49,123 nt of DNA, taken from the NCBI GenBank assembly GCA_019310525.1, contig JAFDEE010000040.1, forward strand, positions 1-49,123, written 5' to 3'. Numbering within the stretch: position 1 is the first letter of the stretch; each line of letters begins with the position of its first letter. Of the stretch, positions 40,896 to 49,040 are shown in pieces. The translations under genes were made by a program, and so were the position numbers. Source of the DNA: Deltaproteobacteria bacterium. Its GTDB lineage: Bacteria; Desulfobacterota; DSM-4660; Desulfatiglandales; HGW-15. A model generated the notes under the pieces. That model was not told where the DNA came from. It saw only the letters and a program-made list of their open reading frames with translations, and searched no databases.

Positions 40896-42857
40896 CTAAG
40901 GAAGCAGGAGGGTGAAGGTGGTACCCTTGCCGGGTTCCGATTCATAGGTCAGTTCCCCTCCGTGTTCCTTTACGATTTTCAGTGTCACCGGCAGCCCGAG
41001 CCCGGTCCCCTTGTAACCCTTTGTGCTGAAGAACCCGGTGAAAAGCCTCTTCTGGGTCTCCTCGTCCATTCCGGTTCCGTTATCCACGATCCTGAAGCGA
41101 ACGCTCCACCCTTCCGGCCTGTCGGTCATCACGATCACCTTGCCCCTGCCCCGGGTGATTCCTTCAAGGGTGCAGGCATCGATGGCATTGCTGACCAGAT
41201 TCAGGAGGCAATGGTGTATGGCCGTCCTATCCATGGAGACTTCGCCCAGTTCGGGGTCGAGCCGGTGAACCAGTTGCACCCCCGCCAACTCGGCCCTTTC
41301 CCCCATGAGACCTATGACGTTCATGACCAGCTCATTAGGATCCACGGGCCGGAATTCGGGTTTCCGATCCTTGGCGTAGACGAGCATATCCATAACGATT
41401 TGCCCGATCTGGTCTATACTCTTCTCCAGCATACGCCAGGCCTTCTCCACCAGCGCCATGTCCTTCTTCCTGATCCCCGAATTTATGACATATCCCCCGC
41501 CCTTCAAACCATTGAGAATGTTCTTGATGTAATGGGCCACACCCGCCACGGTCTCGCCGATGGCCGCCATCCGCTCTGATTGCTCCTTTTCCTTCTGAAG
41601 CCGACGCACCTCCCTGAGATCCTGGATGAAGGCCACACTGCCCACTTCCTCGCCGTTGTCATACAGGAGCGTTCCGGCGAAACGTACGGGAACGGGTTCA
41701 CCCTGCTTGTTGGTTACCTCGATCTCCTTGTTGACGACCTTTCCAAAAGGGCCGTATTCGTCGCTGTAAAAGGTCTTTCTCAAGTCCTTGGCGGTTTCCC
41801 TGGAAAAGATTTCACTGTAACTCCTCCTCCCGATCACCTCCTCGGGAGAATACCCCAGGATCTCGGAAGCGGCCTGATTGAAGATAACCAGTTTACCCTC
41901 ATTGTCGGTCGCGATGATGCCGTCGATGCAATTCTGAATCAGGTTCTGCTCAAAGGCCTCCCGCTTCCTGAGTTCCTGCATCATTCTCACCTTGTCGGTG
42001 ATATCGATGTAGGTCACGATTGCGCCCTGGATCTCGCCCCGGTCGTCCTTGATGGGGGCCGCGAACAGATGGATGTGGGTTCCCTTTTCCCCGATCTGGG
42101 GGAAGAAGTGCTCGGATTCGTAAGCATCCTCGATAAGAGGGGACCTTCTGAGCCCGATGCGTTCATCGAGCTTTTTCATCCTCCGGTAATCCCTGTCGAT
42201 GATGAGATCGGCCAGCAAGGGGATCTTCCGCTTGTACCAGGGTTTCCAATGCCAGTCGGTCCCGATCATCTCCTCACTGCTGTATCCGGTCAGGTTTGCA
42301 CAGGCTTGATTCCAGTACGCCACCTTATGGTTCTTGTCGATCACGAACATGGGCGTGGGCGATCCATGGATGATGCCTTCGGCGATCTCTTTCTGGAGAA
42401 GGGCCTCTCTCTGTGCCGCTTCCAGTTCACGGGTACGGGCCTCGACTTCCCTTTCCAGTTTTTCGGAATAAAGTCTTTGGGCCTCCTCGTGTCTTTTTCT
42501 CAACTCCACTTCTCGGTCGATGATGTAATCAATGAGATCCCAAAAAAAATCCGCGATCGTATGATCCATGATCCTGACCCACGGGGGCTTCTCCCGGTGA
42601 AGGGCCTCGACGATGTCCGGACTCCCGGTCAGTTCCAGGATAAGATGAAGATCCTCCAGTTGGAAAAGGTCCCGGTAGTCTACGGTAGTAAAAATATCCA
42701 GTTCCCGGGCACGCCGGATCCCCGGCGCCTCGGGGTTGATGTCCGCCACCCCGATGAGATTCAAGGGCAGCCGCCTCGATCCATCCGAAGAGAGCCGGTC
42801 CATGAAGACCACACAGCCGTTGCCCCCGCCTACTATGGCCAGGTTGAGGGTTTCCAT
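40896..42857 (-). CDS. PAS-containing sensor histidine kinase with N-terminal Rossmann-like domain
   Basis: A 653-residue soluble kinase. Residues 1 to about 115 look like a nucleotide-binding Rossmann domain (LNLAIVGGGNGC, then VADINPEAPGIRRARELDI). A short coiled coil (about 120-155, EELRKRHEEAQRLYSEKLEREVEARTREL type) leads to two PAS domains (about 158-300 and 305-430), then HisKA with GVAHYIKNILNGLKGG and an HATPase domain with NLVSNAIDAC, DNGTGM and GTGLGLPVT. No membrane segment, so it senses an internal signal. It overlaps nothing and follows the receiver gene by two bases. Confidence 0.9.
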   Translation of the reverse strand: METLNLAIVGGGNGCVVFMDRLSSDGSRRLPLNLIGVADINPEAPGIRRARELDIFTTVDYRDLFQLEDLHLILELTGSPDIVEALHREKPPWVRIMDHTIADFFWDLIDYIIDREVELRKRHEEAQRLYSEKLEREVEARTRELEAAQREALLQKEIAEGIIHGSPTPMFVIDKNHKVAYWNQACANLTGYSSEEMIGTDWHWKPWYKRKIPLLADLIIDRDYRRMKKLDERIGLRRSPLIEDAYESEHFFPQIGEKGTHIHLFAAPIKDDRGEIQGAIVTYIDITDKVRMMQELRKREAFEQNLIQNCIDGIIATDNEGKLVIFNQAASEILGYSPEEVIGRRSYSEIFSRETAKDLRKTFYSDEYGPFGKVVNKEIEVTNKQGEPVPVRFAGTLLYDNGEEVGSVAFIQDLREVRRLQKEKEQSERMAAIGETVAGVAHYIKNILNGLKGGGYVINSGIRKKDMALVEKAWRMLEKSIDQIGQIVMDMLVYAKDRKPEFRPVDPNELVMNVIGLMGERAELAGVQLVHRLDPELGEVSMDRTAIHHCLLNLVSNAIDACTLEGITRGRGKVIVMTDRPEGWSVRFRIVDNGTGMDEETQKRLFTGFFSTKGYKGTGLGLPVTLKIVKEHGGELTYESEPGKGTTFTLLLP

Positions 42858-42859
42858 CC

Positions 42860-43264
42860 CTATTTCAAGACCTCCTTGACCAGAGCCAAGAGTTTATCAG
42901 GGTCCACGGGCTTTTCCACGTAGCCGTCGGGACGGAACAGGGCCGGGCCGGCAGAGGTCCCGGGTTTTTTATCCAGAAAGGACTCAAATTCTATGCCCGT
43001 CTCCCCGGCTACACCCGTCACCATGATCACGGGAATCTCCTTCAATTCATCCCTGCCCTTCATCTCCGAGAGCAGGGAAAGGCCGCTCTTCTGGGGCATC
43101 ATGAGATCAAGGAGTACCAGGTCGGGCCTTTCGCTCTCGATGAGCTTCAGCCCTTCCCGGCCGTTCTGGGCGCTGAGGGTTCTGTACCCGTTGTCCTCAA
43201 GGAGTGTTGAAAGGAAAAGGATCACGTCGGGATCATCATCAATAATAAGGATTCTTTTATTCAT
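42860..43264 (-). CDS. Single-domain response regulator (receiver protein)
   Basis: A 134-residue CheY-like receiver starting MNKRILIIDDDPDVI (43264), with GGGAGAGGGG upstream. The acid pair (DDD), the phosphorylated Asp in LVLLDLMMP, the Thr in VIMVTG and the Lys in EKPVDPDKL are all present. There is an insertion between the Thr and Lys (FESFLDKKPGTSAGPALFRP). There is no output domain, so it must act on another protein. It is two bases from the kinase gene and surely forms a two-component pair with it. Confidence 0.93.
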   Translation of the reverse strand: MNKRILIIDDDPDVILFLSTLLEDNGYRTLSAQNGREGLKLIESERPDLVLLDLMMPQKSGLSLLSEMKGRDELKEIPVIMVTGVAGETGIEFESFLDKKPGTSAGPALFRPDGYVEKPVDPDKLLALVKEVLK

Positions 43265-43441
43265 ACCCCTCTCCCGATGAAGAATGGATGGAGAATTTCC
43301 GACTCTGTTGATTTTATATCCGCTTGGAGAGGCCTTCGTCAACTAACAGGGGAAAGCGGAACGTGGGGATTCACGATATCGGGGTTGACGTACCCGGGCC
43401 ATTCTGTGCTATTGAGAATTCACGCGAAGGAGGTACGCTTT

Positions 43442-44095
43442 GTGACTGAAGCTGCAAGGATCACTATCGTATATGACAACACCTCCCTGGAACCGGAACT
43501 GATCCCGGATTGGGGATTTTCCTGTCTGGTGGAGGCCCATGGGAAAAGGATACTCTTCGACACAGGCGCCAAGGGTGAAATCCTCCTCCACAACATGGGA
43601 CACCTTGGCATCGACCCCGCAGACCTGGACGGGGTCTTTATCTCCCACTCCCATTTCGATCATACGGGCGGTCTGCCCGAAGTGCTCTCCGGTCGCTCCA
43701 TCCCAGTCTACCTTCCTGCCTCCATAACCGTCCCGACCGGAAAGAGCAACTTTGTCACGATCCAGGAGCCGGTTGAAATCCATCCCGGAATCTTTTCAAC
43801 GGGCGAGCTGGCCCGCATTGAACAGTCCCTGGTGGTTCGGTTCAAAAGGGGCCTGGTGGTGATCACAGGTTGTTCCCATCCGGGTGTCGGGGCCATTCTG
43901 AAGCAGGCATCACGGCTTGGATCGGTGGCGGCCCTGGTGGGGGGGCTTCACGGTTTCAAGGAGTTTGAACTGCTGGAATCCCTGAAATGGATCTGCCCGG
44001 CCCATTGTTCGAAGTACACCGAGGAACTCCGCAACCACTTTCCCGGAAAAGTTATCGGGGCCGGCGCGGGAAAAATCCTATGGTTCCCGGAATAG
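43442..44095 (+). CDS. Metallo-beta-lactamase-fold hydrolase (small, methanopterin-synthase-like family)
   Basis: A 217-residue protein from a GTG at 43442 that follows AAGGAGG at good distance; the open frame before it overlaps the divergent receiver gene. The metal motif is HSHFDHTGG, with later TGCSHPGVG and GGLHGF histidines. This pattern (short MBL fold, ITIVYDNTS start, TGCSHPG) matches proteins annotated as RFA-P synthase-like MBL hydrolases. The substrate is unknown. It is divergent from the two-component pair. Confidence 0.85.
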   Translation: MTEAARITIVYDNTSLEPELIPDWGFSCLVEAHGKRILFDTGAKGEILLHNMGHLGIDPADLDGVFISHSHFDHTGGLPEVLSGRSIPVYLPASITVPTGKSNFVTIQEPVEIHPGIFSTGELARIEQSLVVRFKRGLVVITGCSHPGVGAILKQASRLGSVAALVGGLHGFKEFELLESLKWICPAHCSKYTEELRNHFPGKVIGAGAGKILWFPE

Positions 44096-44488
44096 ATCGG
44101 GCCCAGGAAGGCGCCGGCCGTCCTTCCGCTTGCTATAATGGTTTTCGAGATTATATTGAAAACTGCACCAGCGAGGGCCGATAAAAAAAATTTGCAAGTG
44201 CCCGTGCCCCGCGTGGTAAGAAAGTCTCCCAGCAAACTATTATCGGCTGTAGCCGATAGCTTTAGGGCCCCAGGGGCCGAGGGGGCAAGGGGAAATGCAT
44301 AGGGGCCGGCTTATTAGTTTCTACAACAATCACTCGGCCACTTGAACCCTTGGATCCTTGAACCCTATTATAAAAACGATCCGATTAAAGTCTTCCCCTG
44401 AAGGCCCAAGGTTCTCCCATTCCCAGAATGGGACATTCACCCGTGACCGATTGGAATAGGGATTCAAGGGCCGCTAAAGGGAGCCAGG
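44096..44488. other. 393-base intergenic region upstream of the sigma54-type regulator
   Basis: No coding frame with a ribosome site was found. It holds two strong palindromes, TATCGGCTGTAGCCGATA (44241-44258) and GGCCCC-A-GGGGCC (44266-44278), and a repeat-like CTTGAACCCTTGGATCCTTGAACCC (44343-44367). A GG...GC arrangement on the minus strand near 44200 has spacing off by one from a sigma54 promoter. I recognise no known RNA family. Confidence 0.4.
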
Positions 44489-45871
44489 ATGAAACAACCC
44501 CTCAAAAACCAGACCCAAATCATACTGGACAGCATCGCGGACGGTGTATTTACCGTAGACGGCGACTTCATCATTACATCTTTCAACAGGGCCGCGGAGA
44601 ACATAACGGGCATCAAGAAGGAGGAGGCACTGGGACGCCACTGCTGGGAGGTCTTCAGGGCCAGCATCTGCGAAAAGGATTGTTCCTTGAGAAGAACCAT
44701 GGAGACCGGTGTCCCGATCGTGAACCAGTCCATCTTTATCGTCAACCTGGAGGGAGACCGCCTTCCAGTCAGCATCTCAACGGCCCTCCTGCGGGACGAA
44801 AAGGGAGGGGTCATCGGCGGGGTGGAGACCTTCAGGGACCTGAGCGTCCTGGAAGAACTCCGAAAGGAGCTGGCCGGACGACATTCCTTCCTGGATATCA
44901 TAAGCAAAAACAAGGAGATGCAACGCCTTTTCCGCATGCTGGAGCAGGTCTCGGAAAGCGAGGCCACCATCCTGCTCGAGGGAGAAAGCGGAACGGGCAA
45001 AGGACTTTTCGCCAAGGCGATCCATTCCCTAAGCACCAGAAAGGACGGTCCCTTCGTTGTGGTCAATTGCGGATCCCTGCCGGACAGCCTGCTCGAATCG
45101 GAATTATTCGGATACGAGAAGGGCGCCCACAGCACCGCGTACAAGGACAAACCCGGCAGGCTGGCCCTGGCAGAGGGCGGCACTCTTTTCCTGGATGAAA
45201 TCGGGGATATCTCACCGGCCCTCCAGGTGAGACTCCTGCGGGTGCTCCAAGACCGGGTCTACGAGCCCCTGGGAAGCACCAAGTCCTTAAAAGCCGATGT
45301 CAGGATAGTAGCAGCCACAAACAGGGACCTTGAAAAGCTGGTAAAAGAAGGGGTCTTCCGGCAGGACCTCTATTACCGAATCAACGTGGTAAGACTCGTT
45401 CTCCCTCCCCTGAGGAAGAGAAAGGAGGATATTCCCCTCCTGGTGGACCATCTCATCCGGAAATTCAACCGCCTGAGCGGAAAGGAGATTCAGGGAGTCC
45501 TCCCAGAGGTTCTCCCCATCCTCATGGCCCATGATTTTCCGGGCAATATCCGGGAGCTTGAAAACATTATCGAATATGCCACTGTGGTGTGCCGTGATCG
45601 GTTGATCGGCATCGAGCACCTGCCAGAATCCCTCCGCCCCCCGCCGAGGGAGGGGACAGAAATGACCTCCGGAAAACCGGAAAGCCAAAATTTCTCTCTG
45701 GAGGAAGTCGAGCGCGGGTTTATTTACGAGGTTCTCCGAAAAAACCATTGGAATCGAAAGGCAGCGGCCGCCCAGATGGGAATTCACCCCTCTACGCTAT
45801 GGCGCAAAATGAAGCGTCTCCGTATCCAGGCCCCGGGGAGAGAAAACCTACCCAAAGGAATCAACGAATGA
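44489..45871 (+). CDS. Sigma54-type enhancer-binding regulator with PAS domain and altered GAFTGA loop
   Basis: A 460-residue regulator with an N-terminal PAS domain (about 8-120) that carries Cys52, Cys61 and Cys65 (possibly redox or Fe-S sensing), an AAA+ domain (about 135-370) with Walker A GESGTGKG (165-172) and Walker B GTLFLDEIGD, and a Fis-type helix-turn-helix at the C-terminus (NRKAAAAQMGIHPSTLWRKM). The loop that touches sigma54, normally GAFTGA, reads GAHSTA (212-217). A palindromic site and a -24/-12 promoter lie just downstream, so the next operon is its likely target. Confidence 0.92.
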   Translation: MKQPLKNQTQIILDSIADGVFTVDGDFIITSFNRAAENITGIKKEEALGRHCWEVFRASICEKDCSLRRTMETGVPIVNQSIFIVNLEGDRLPVSISTALLRDEKGGVIGGVETFRDLSVLEELRKELAGRHSFLDIISKNKEMQRLFRMLEQVSESEATILLEGESGTGKGLFAKAIHSLSTRKDGPFVVVNCGSLPDSLLESELFGYEKGAHSTAYKDKPGRLALAEGGTLFLDEIGDISPALQVRLLRVLQDRVYEPLGSTKSLKADVRIVAATNRDLEKLVKEGVFRQDLYYRINVVRLVLPPLRKRKEDIPLLVDHLIRKFNRLSGKEIQGVLPEVLPILMAHDFPGNIRELENIIEYATVVCRDRLIGIEHLPESLRPPPREGTEMTSGKPESQNFSLEEVERGFIYEVLRKNHWNRKAAAAQMGIHPSTLWRKMKRLRIQAPGRENLPKGINE

Positions 45872-45885
45872 GACAATCCTTCTTT

Positions 45886-45926
45886 GCGATACTGCGATAT
45901 TTGTGCTAAAAATATTGCAATATCGC
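45886..45926. promoter_or_regulatory. Long inverted repeat, candidate UAS for the adjacent regulator
   Basis: Arms 45886-45902 and 45910-45926 match at 15 of 17 positions (left arm GCGATACTGCGATATTT) around a seven-base spacer. It is 15 bases after the regulator stop and about 95 to 135 bases upstream of a -24/-12 promoter, the usual position of an enhancer site. No T-run, so a terminator is unlikely. Confidence 0.6.
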
Positions 45927-46019
45927 GACAAGCCTCCCGGTTGACCTTCAGAGGGAATAATCATATTTCCTATGTATTTTCTAATAGATAACCGTGCATC
46001 CGCCCCTTTACCATACAAA

Positions 46020-46035
46020 TGGCATATTTCCTGCT
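46020..46035 (+). promoter_or_regulatory. Sigma54 (-24/-12) promoter of the M24 peptidase / NifX-like operon
   Basis: TGGCATATTTCCTGCT has the invariant GG (46021-46022) and GC (46033-46034) separated by exactly ten bases, and differs from the TGGCACG-N4-TTGCT consensus at three positions. Transcription would begin near 46046, giving a leader of about 205 bases. Confidence 0.6.
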
Positions 46036-46251
46036 CTCCTTTGAACATATCGCCGGATATCCAACCTGCCGGGAGAGAGGCGGGGAACTGGAGAACCGAT
46101 AGTTCTTTGACAGCAGGGATATGTATTTCAAAGGGGGAATGCTTCGGGCGGGCCTGAGGGCCGGTGAATCGAGGCTTTAGGTCCCGGAAGGAATAGAGGA
46201 AAGGATCGGCTTCCCGGACAAAAGGGACCGCGAAGGAAAGGGTGATTCGAG

Positions 46252-47478
46252 ATGGATTTTACAAGGAGTTGTGCAGAAGGTGCGGGATTGGAAAAAGTTC
46301 CTGAAGAAGAGATTCGGCGGCGTATCCAGGGTCTTCAGTCGATCCTGGATTCCAGGGATATGACGGGCGCCTTTTTCCTCCAAAACGTGGACATCTTTTA
46401 CCTGACAGGGACCCTCCAGCGCTCCGTTCTTTACGTTCCCCGAGAAGGTGCTCCCCTCTTGATGGTCATAAAGAGCTACCAGCGGGCGCGGGAGGAATCC
46501 TCACTGGAGGACATCATTCCAATCCAAGGCCGCCGGGAAATCTGGAATATCCTGACTGACCACGGCCATCGCCGATTCGAGCACCTGGGCCTGGAGCTGG
46601 ATGTTCTTCCAGCCGCTCAATATCTCTGGTTCAGTGGGAACCTGCCCGATACCCGTTTCTCGGACGTCTCCCCGGAGATCCGGAAACTTCGGATGATCAA
46701 GTCTCCTTACGAGGTGGAGCAGATCCGCCGGGCAACCAAAATCCTGGATAAAGGATACAGGGAAATCCGGGGGCTCCTTCGGGAAGGGATGACCGAATTG
46801 GAAATCGACGGGCACCTTGCTTTAATCGCCCGGCGGGAAGGCCACATGGGGATTCTCAGGATGCGGGGCTGGAATCAAGAGATGACTTATGCCCATGTGG
46901 TCTCGGGCGAAAGCGGAGCGGTCGTCTCCTTCGGAGATACTCCGGTGGGCGGGATGGGGACTACCCCCGCCATGGCCCAAGGGGCGGGATTCCGCAAAAT
47001 TCGAAAAAACGAGCCCATCAGCGTTGACTTCGGGGTGGGAGTCAACGGATATCTCAGCGACCAAACCCGGACCCTGGTTCTGGGCGAACTCCCGGATGAC
47101 CTCAGGAGGGCCCACGATTGCAGCAGGAAGATCCTTCACCTCCTGGCCCAAGAAGCAAAACCGGGCGTTCCCTGCCGGGAGTTGTATCATCTGGCCGAGG
47201 ACCTTGCCGGAAGGGAAGGATTTGGGGATGTCTTTATGGGGTACGGGGAAGGGAAAGTGAAGTTTATCGGCCACGGATTCGGACTCGAGATCGACGAGTA
47301 CCCGATCATCACCCCGTCCTTCCCTGATGTTCTCCAGGAGGGAATGGTCTTTGCCCTTGAACCCAAATTTATTTTCCCCGGCCGGGGCGTTGTCGGTATT
47401 GAAGACGATTACCTTGTCACCTCCTCGGGCTTGGAACGGCTTACCTTGACGGATCAGGACCTCATTACGATCCCTTAG
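46252..47478 (+). CDS. M24-family metallopeptidase (Xaa-Pro dipeptidase/aminopeptidase type)
   Basis: A 408-residue pita-bread-fold hydrolase. The N-terminal creatinase-like domain covers about residues 15-145; the catalytic domain has the metal ligands Asp in VDFGVGVNGY and Asp in LSDQTRT, His in IGHGFGLEIDE, Glu in FALEPKF and Glu in VGIEDDY. Such enzymes cleave Xaa-Pro bonds. No signal peptide. It is the first gene after the -24/-12 promoter; the link with the NifX-like genes downstream is by position only. Confidence 0.9.
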   Translation: MDFTRSCAEGAGLEKVPEEEIRRRIQGLQSILDSRDMTGAFFLQNVDIFYLTGTLQRSVLYVPREGAPLLMVIKSYQRAREESSLEDIIPIQGRREIWNILTDHGHRRFEHLGLELDVLPAAQYLWFSGNLPDTRFSDVSPEIRKLRMIKSPYEVEQIRRATKILDKGYREIRGLLREGMTELEIDGHLALIARREGHMGILRMRGWNQEMTYAHVVSGESGAVVSFGDTPVGGMGTTPAMAQGAGFRKIRKNEPISVDFGVGVNGYLSDQTRTLVLGELPDDLRRAHDCSRKILHLLAQEAKPGVPCRELYHLAEDLAGREGFGDVFMGYGEGKVKFIGHGFGLEIDEYPIITPSFPDVLQEGMVFALEPKFIFPGRGVVGIEDDYLVTSSGLERLTLTDQDLITIP

Positions 47479-47660
47479 ACCGGGATTTGCACCGCCCCTT
47501 TTTGGTCCATGATCCGCGGCTGCGGGGAAAAGGCCATGGGAGGGCGGGAGTCCCTGCTTGTTTTTCATACCGCTGCGAAACTCTGATCGAAGAGAAGCGG
47601 AGGCAAAAACCAACATTTCGGTCCCCATGGGGAAAACCAGACAAGGAGGCATTCAGACAG

Positions 47661-48023
47661 ATGCGAATCGCAATCACGGCCCAAGGTATGGATCTGGATT
47701 CCGAGATGGATCCCAGGTTCGGAAGATGCGCCCGTTTCCTTATCGTCGATACCGACACAATGAATTTCGAGGTTCTGGAAAACACCCAGGTCCTGGATCT
47801 TCCCCAGGGGGCAGGCATCCAGGCCGCTCAAAACGTAATAGCCCAACGGCCCGAGGCGGTCTTGACGGGATATTGCGGCCCAAAGGCCTTCAAAACCCTT
47901 CAAGCGGCGGGGATACCCGTCTTTATGGGACTGAAGGGGAGGATCCGGGATGTCGTAAAGGATCACCTGGAAGGGAAACATCAAGCCGCGAGCGACGCCA
48001 ATGTAGAAGGGCACTGGGTTTGA
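47661..48023 (+). CDS. NifX/NifB C-terminal-domain-like protein 1
   Basis: A 120-residue member of the dinitrogenase iron-molybdenum cofactor biosynthesis fold, starting MRIAITAQGMDLDSEMDPRFGRC (47661, AAGGAGG upstream). The family features are DPRFGRCARFLIVDTDT and a GxxxQAAQ-like GAGIQAAQNVIAQRPEAVLTGYCGPKAF. Members bind or carry metal-sulfur cofactors; in organisms without nitrogenase genes nearby their role is unclear. First of three related genes in a row. Confidence 0.88.
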   Translation: MRIAITAQGMDLDSEMDPRFGRCARFLIVDTDTMNFEVLENTQVLDLPQGAGIQAAQNVIAQRPEAVLTGYCGPKAFKTLQAAGIPVFMGLKGRIRDVVKDHLEGKHQAASDANVEGHWV

Positions 48024-48092
48024 GAGGACATCTCCTGATGGAATCATCCTGAATATGCGTTTTGCAAAGGTCTTGAAAAGGGAGGAATGGAA

Positions 48093-48521
48093 ATGAAAGT
48101 AGCCGTCAGCTCAACGGGAAGAGAACTGGACTCTGAAATCGATCCACGTTTCGGGCGATGTGCCTTCTTCCTCATTGTTGATACAGAAGACATGAGCTTC
48201 GAGGTCATCCCGAACGGGGGCCCCGGTATGAGGGGCGGGGCAGGAATCGCGGCTGCCCAGCTGGTAGCTTCGAAAGGGGCGCGGGCCGTAATTACGGGGT
48301 CTTGCGGGCCCAATGCGGTTCAGGCCCTCACCGCCGGAGGATTGCAATTGTATCTCGGCCAAACGGGAAAGGCCAGGGAGGCTGTCGAAAAACTCCGGAA
48401 CGGCCGACTGACGCCTTCCGACAGGCCCAACGTGCCCCCTCACTCGGGTATGGGACGGGGGGGAGGCAGAGGTGGATTCGGTTCCCGGTTCGGTGGCCGG
48501 GGGAACGGTGGGGTTTCGTAG
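48093..48521 (+). CDS. NifX/NifB C-terminal-domain-like protein 2, with Gly/Arg-rich tail
   Basis: A 142-residue protein starting MKVAVSSTGRELDSEIDPRFGRC; the ATG at 48093 has better GGAGG spacing than the one two codons earlier. Residues 1 to about 115 repeat the fold of the previous gene (FGRCAFFLIVDTEDM; ITGSCGPNAVQAL). The last 25 residues are a Gly/Arg tail (MGRGGGRGGFGSRFGGRG), as is often seen in cytoplasmic NifX-like proteins of sulfate reducers. 69 bases after gene 1. Confidence 0.88.
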   Translation: MKVAVSSTGRELDSEIDPRFGRCAFFLIVDTEDMSFEVIPNGGPGMRGGAGIAAAQLVASKGARAVITGSCGPNAVQALTAGGLQLYLGQTGKAREAVEKLRNGRLTPSDRPNVPPHSGMGRGGGRGGFGSRFGGRGNGGVS

Positions 48522-48566
48522 CAAATTTTGCCCCTCCGGGAGGTAAAATAACCCAAGGAGCCCTTG

Positions 48567-49007
48567 ATGAAGATCGCCATTCCCATCTGGGAGGACAAGG
48601 TATCTCCGGTATTGGATACGGCTTCCCGGCTTCTTATTGTTGAAGAAAAAAACGGGAAGGAATCCTCTCGGTTCGAAATCTTTCTGGATGAAGAAAACCT
48701 TTCCTCCAGGTGCCTCCGAATGAAGGGCCTCGGAGTGGATCTCCTGATCTGCGGGGCCGTCTCCAGCGCTTTTTCGCGTTTGCTCGCCAGCGAGGGAATT
48801 GCCCTTATCCAGGAAATATCCGGCCGGGCGGAGGAGGTCCTCAAGGCCTATTTCCAGGGAGAACTGCTCCACGGCGACTTTTTCATGCCGGGATGCCGCC
48901 GGAACGGTTCAAGGCGGTGTCGCCGGGGGGGCGGTACACGACAAAAGGGGTGTGCCAGGCACCTTCAATCAGGATCCCGAGCCGAAAAAGGGGGAACCAT
49001 ACACTAG
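48567..49007 (+). CDS. NifX/NifB C-terminal-domain-like protein 3, with basic Cys-rich tail
   Basis: A 146-residue protein starting MKIAIPIWEDKVSPVLDTASRLLI, with AAGGAG upstream. It belongs to the same fold but to the variant with VSPVLD in place of DPRFGRC, and ICGAVSSAFSRLL where the others have TGSCGPNA. The tail beyond about residue 105 (PGCRRNGSRRCRRGGGTRQKGCARH) is basic with several Cys, so it may bind metal or nucleic acid, or be a frame that runs on past the domain. 45 bases after gene 2. Confidence 0.82.
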   Translation: MKIAIPIWEDKVSPVLDTASRLLIVEEKNGKESSRFEIFLDEENLSSRCLRMKGLGVDLLICGAVSSAFSRLLASEGIALIQEISGRAEEVLKAYFQGELLHGDFFMPGCRRNGSRRCRRGGGTRQKGCARHLQSGSRAEKGGTIH

Positions 49008-49040
49008 ACGAGACCTTTGAAAAATGTTCAATTTTGTCCA

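Noticed and set aside
44190-44215. Sigma54 promoter on the minus strand (GGCACGGGCACTTGC)
   Set aside because: The GG and GC are 11 rather than 10 bases apart, and it would read antisense into the metallo-beta-lactamase-fold gene.
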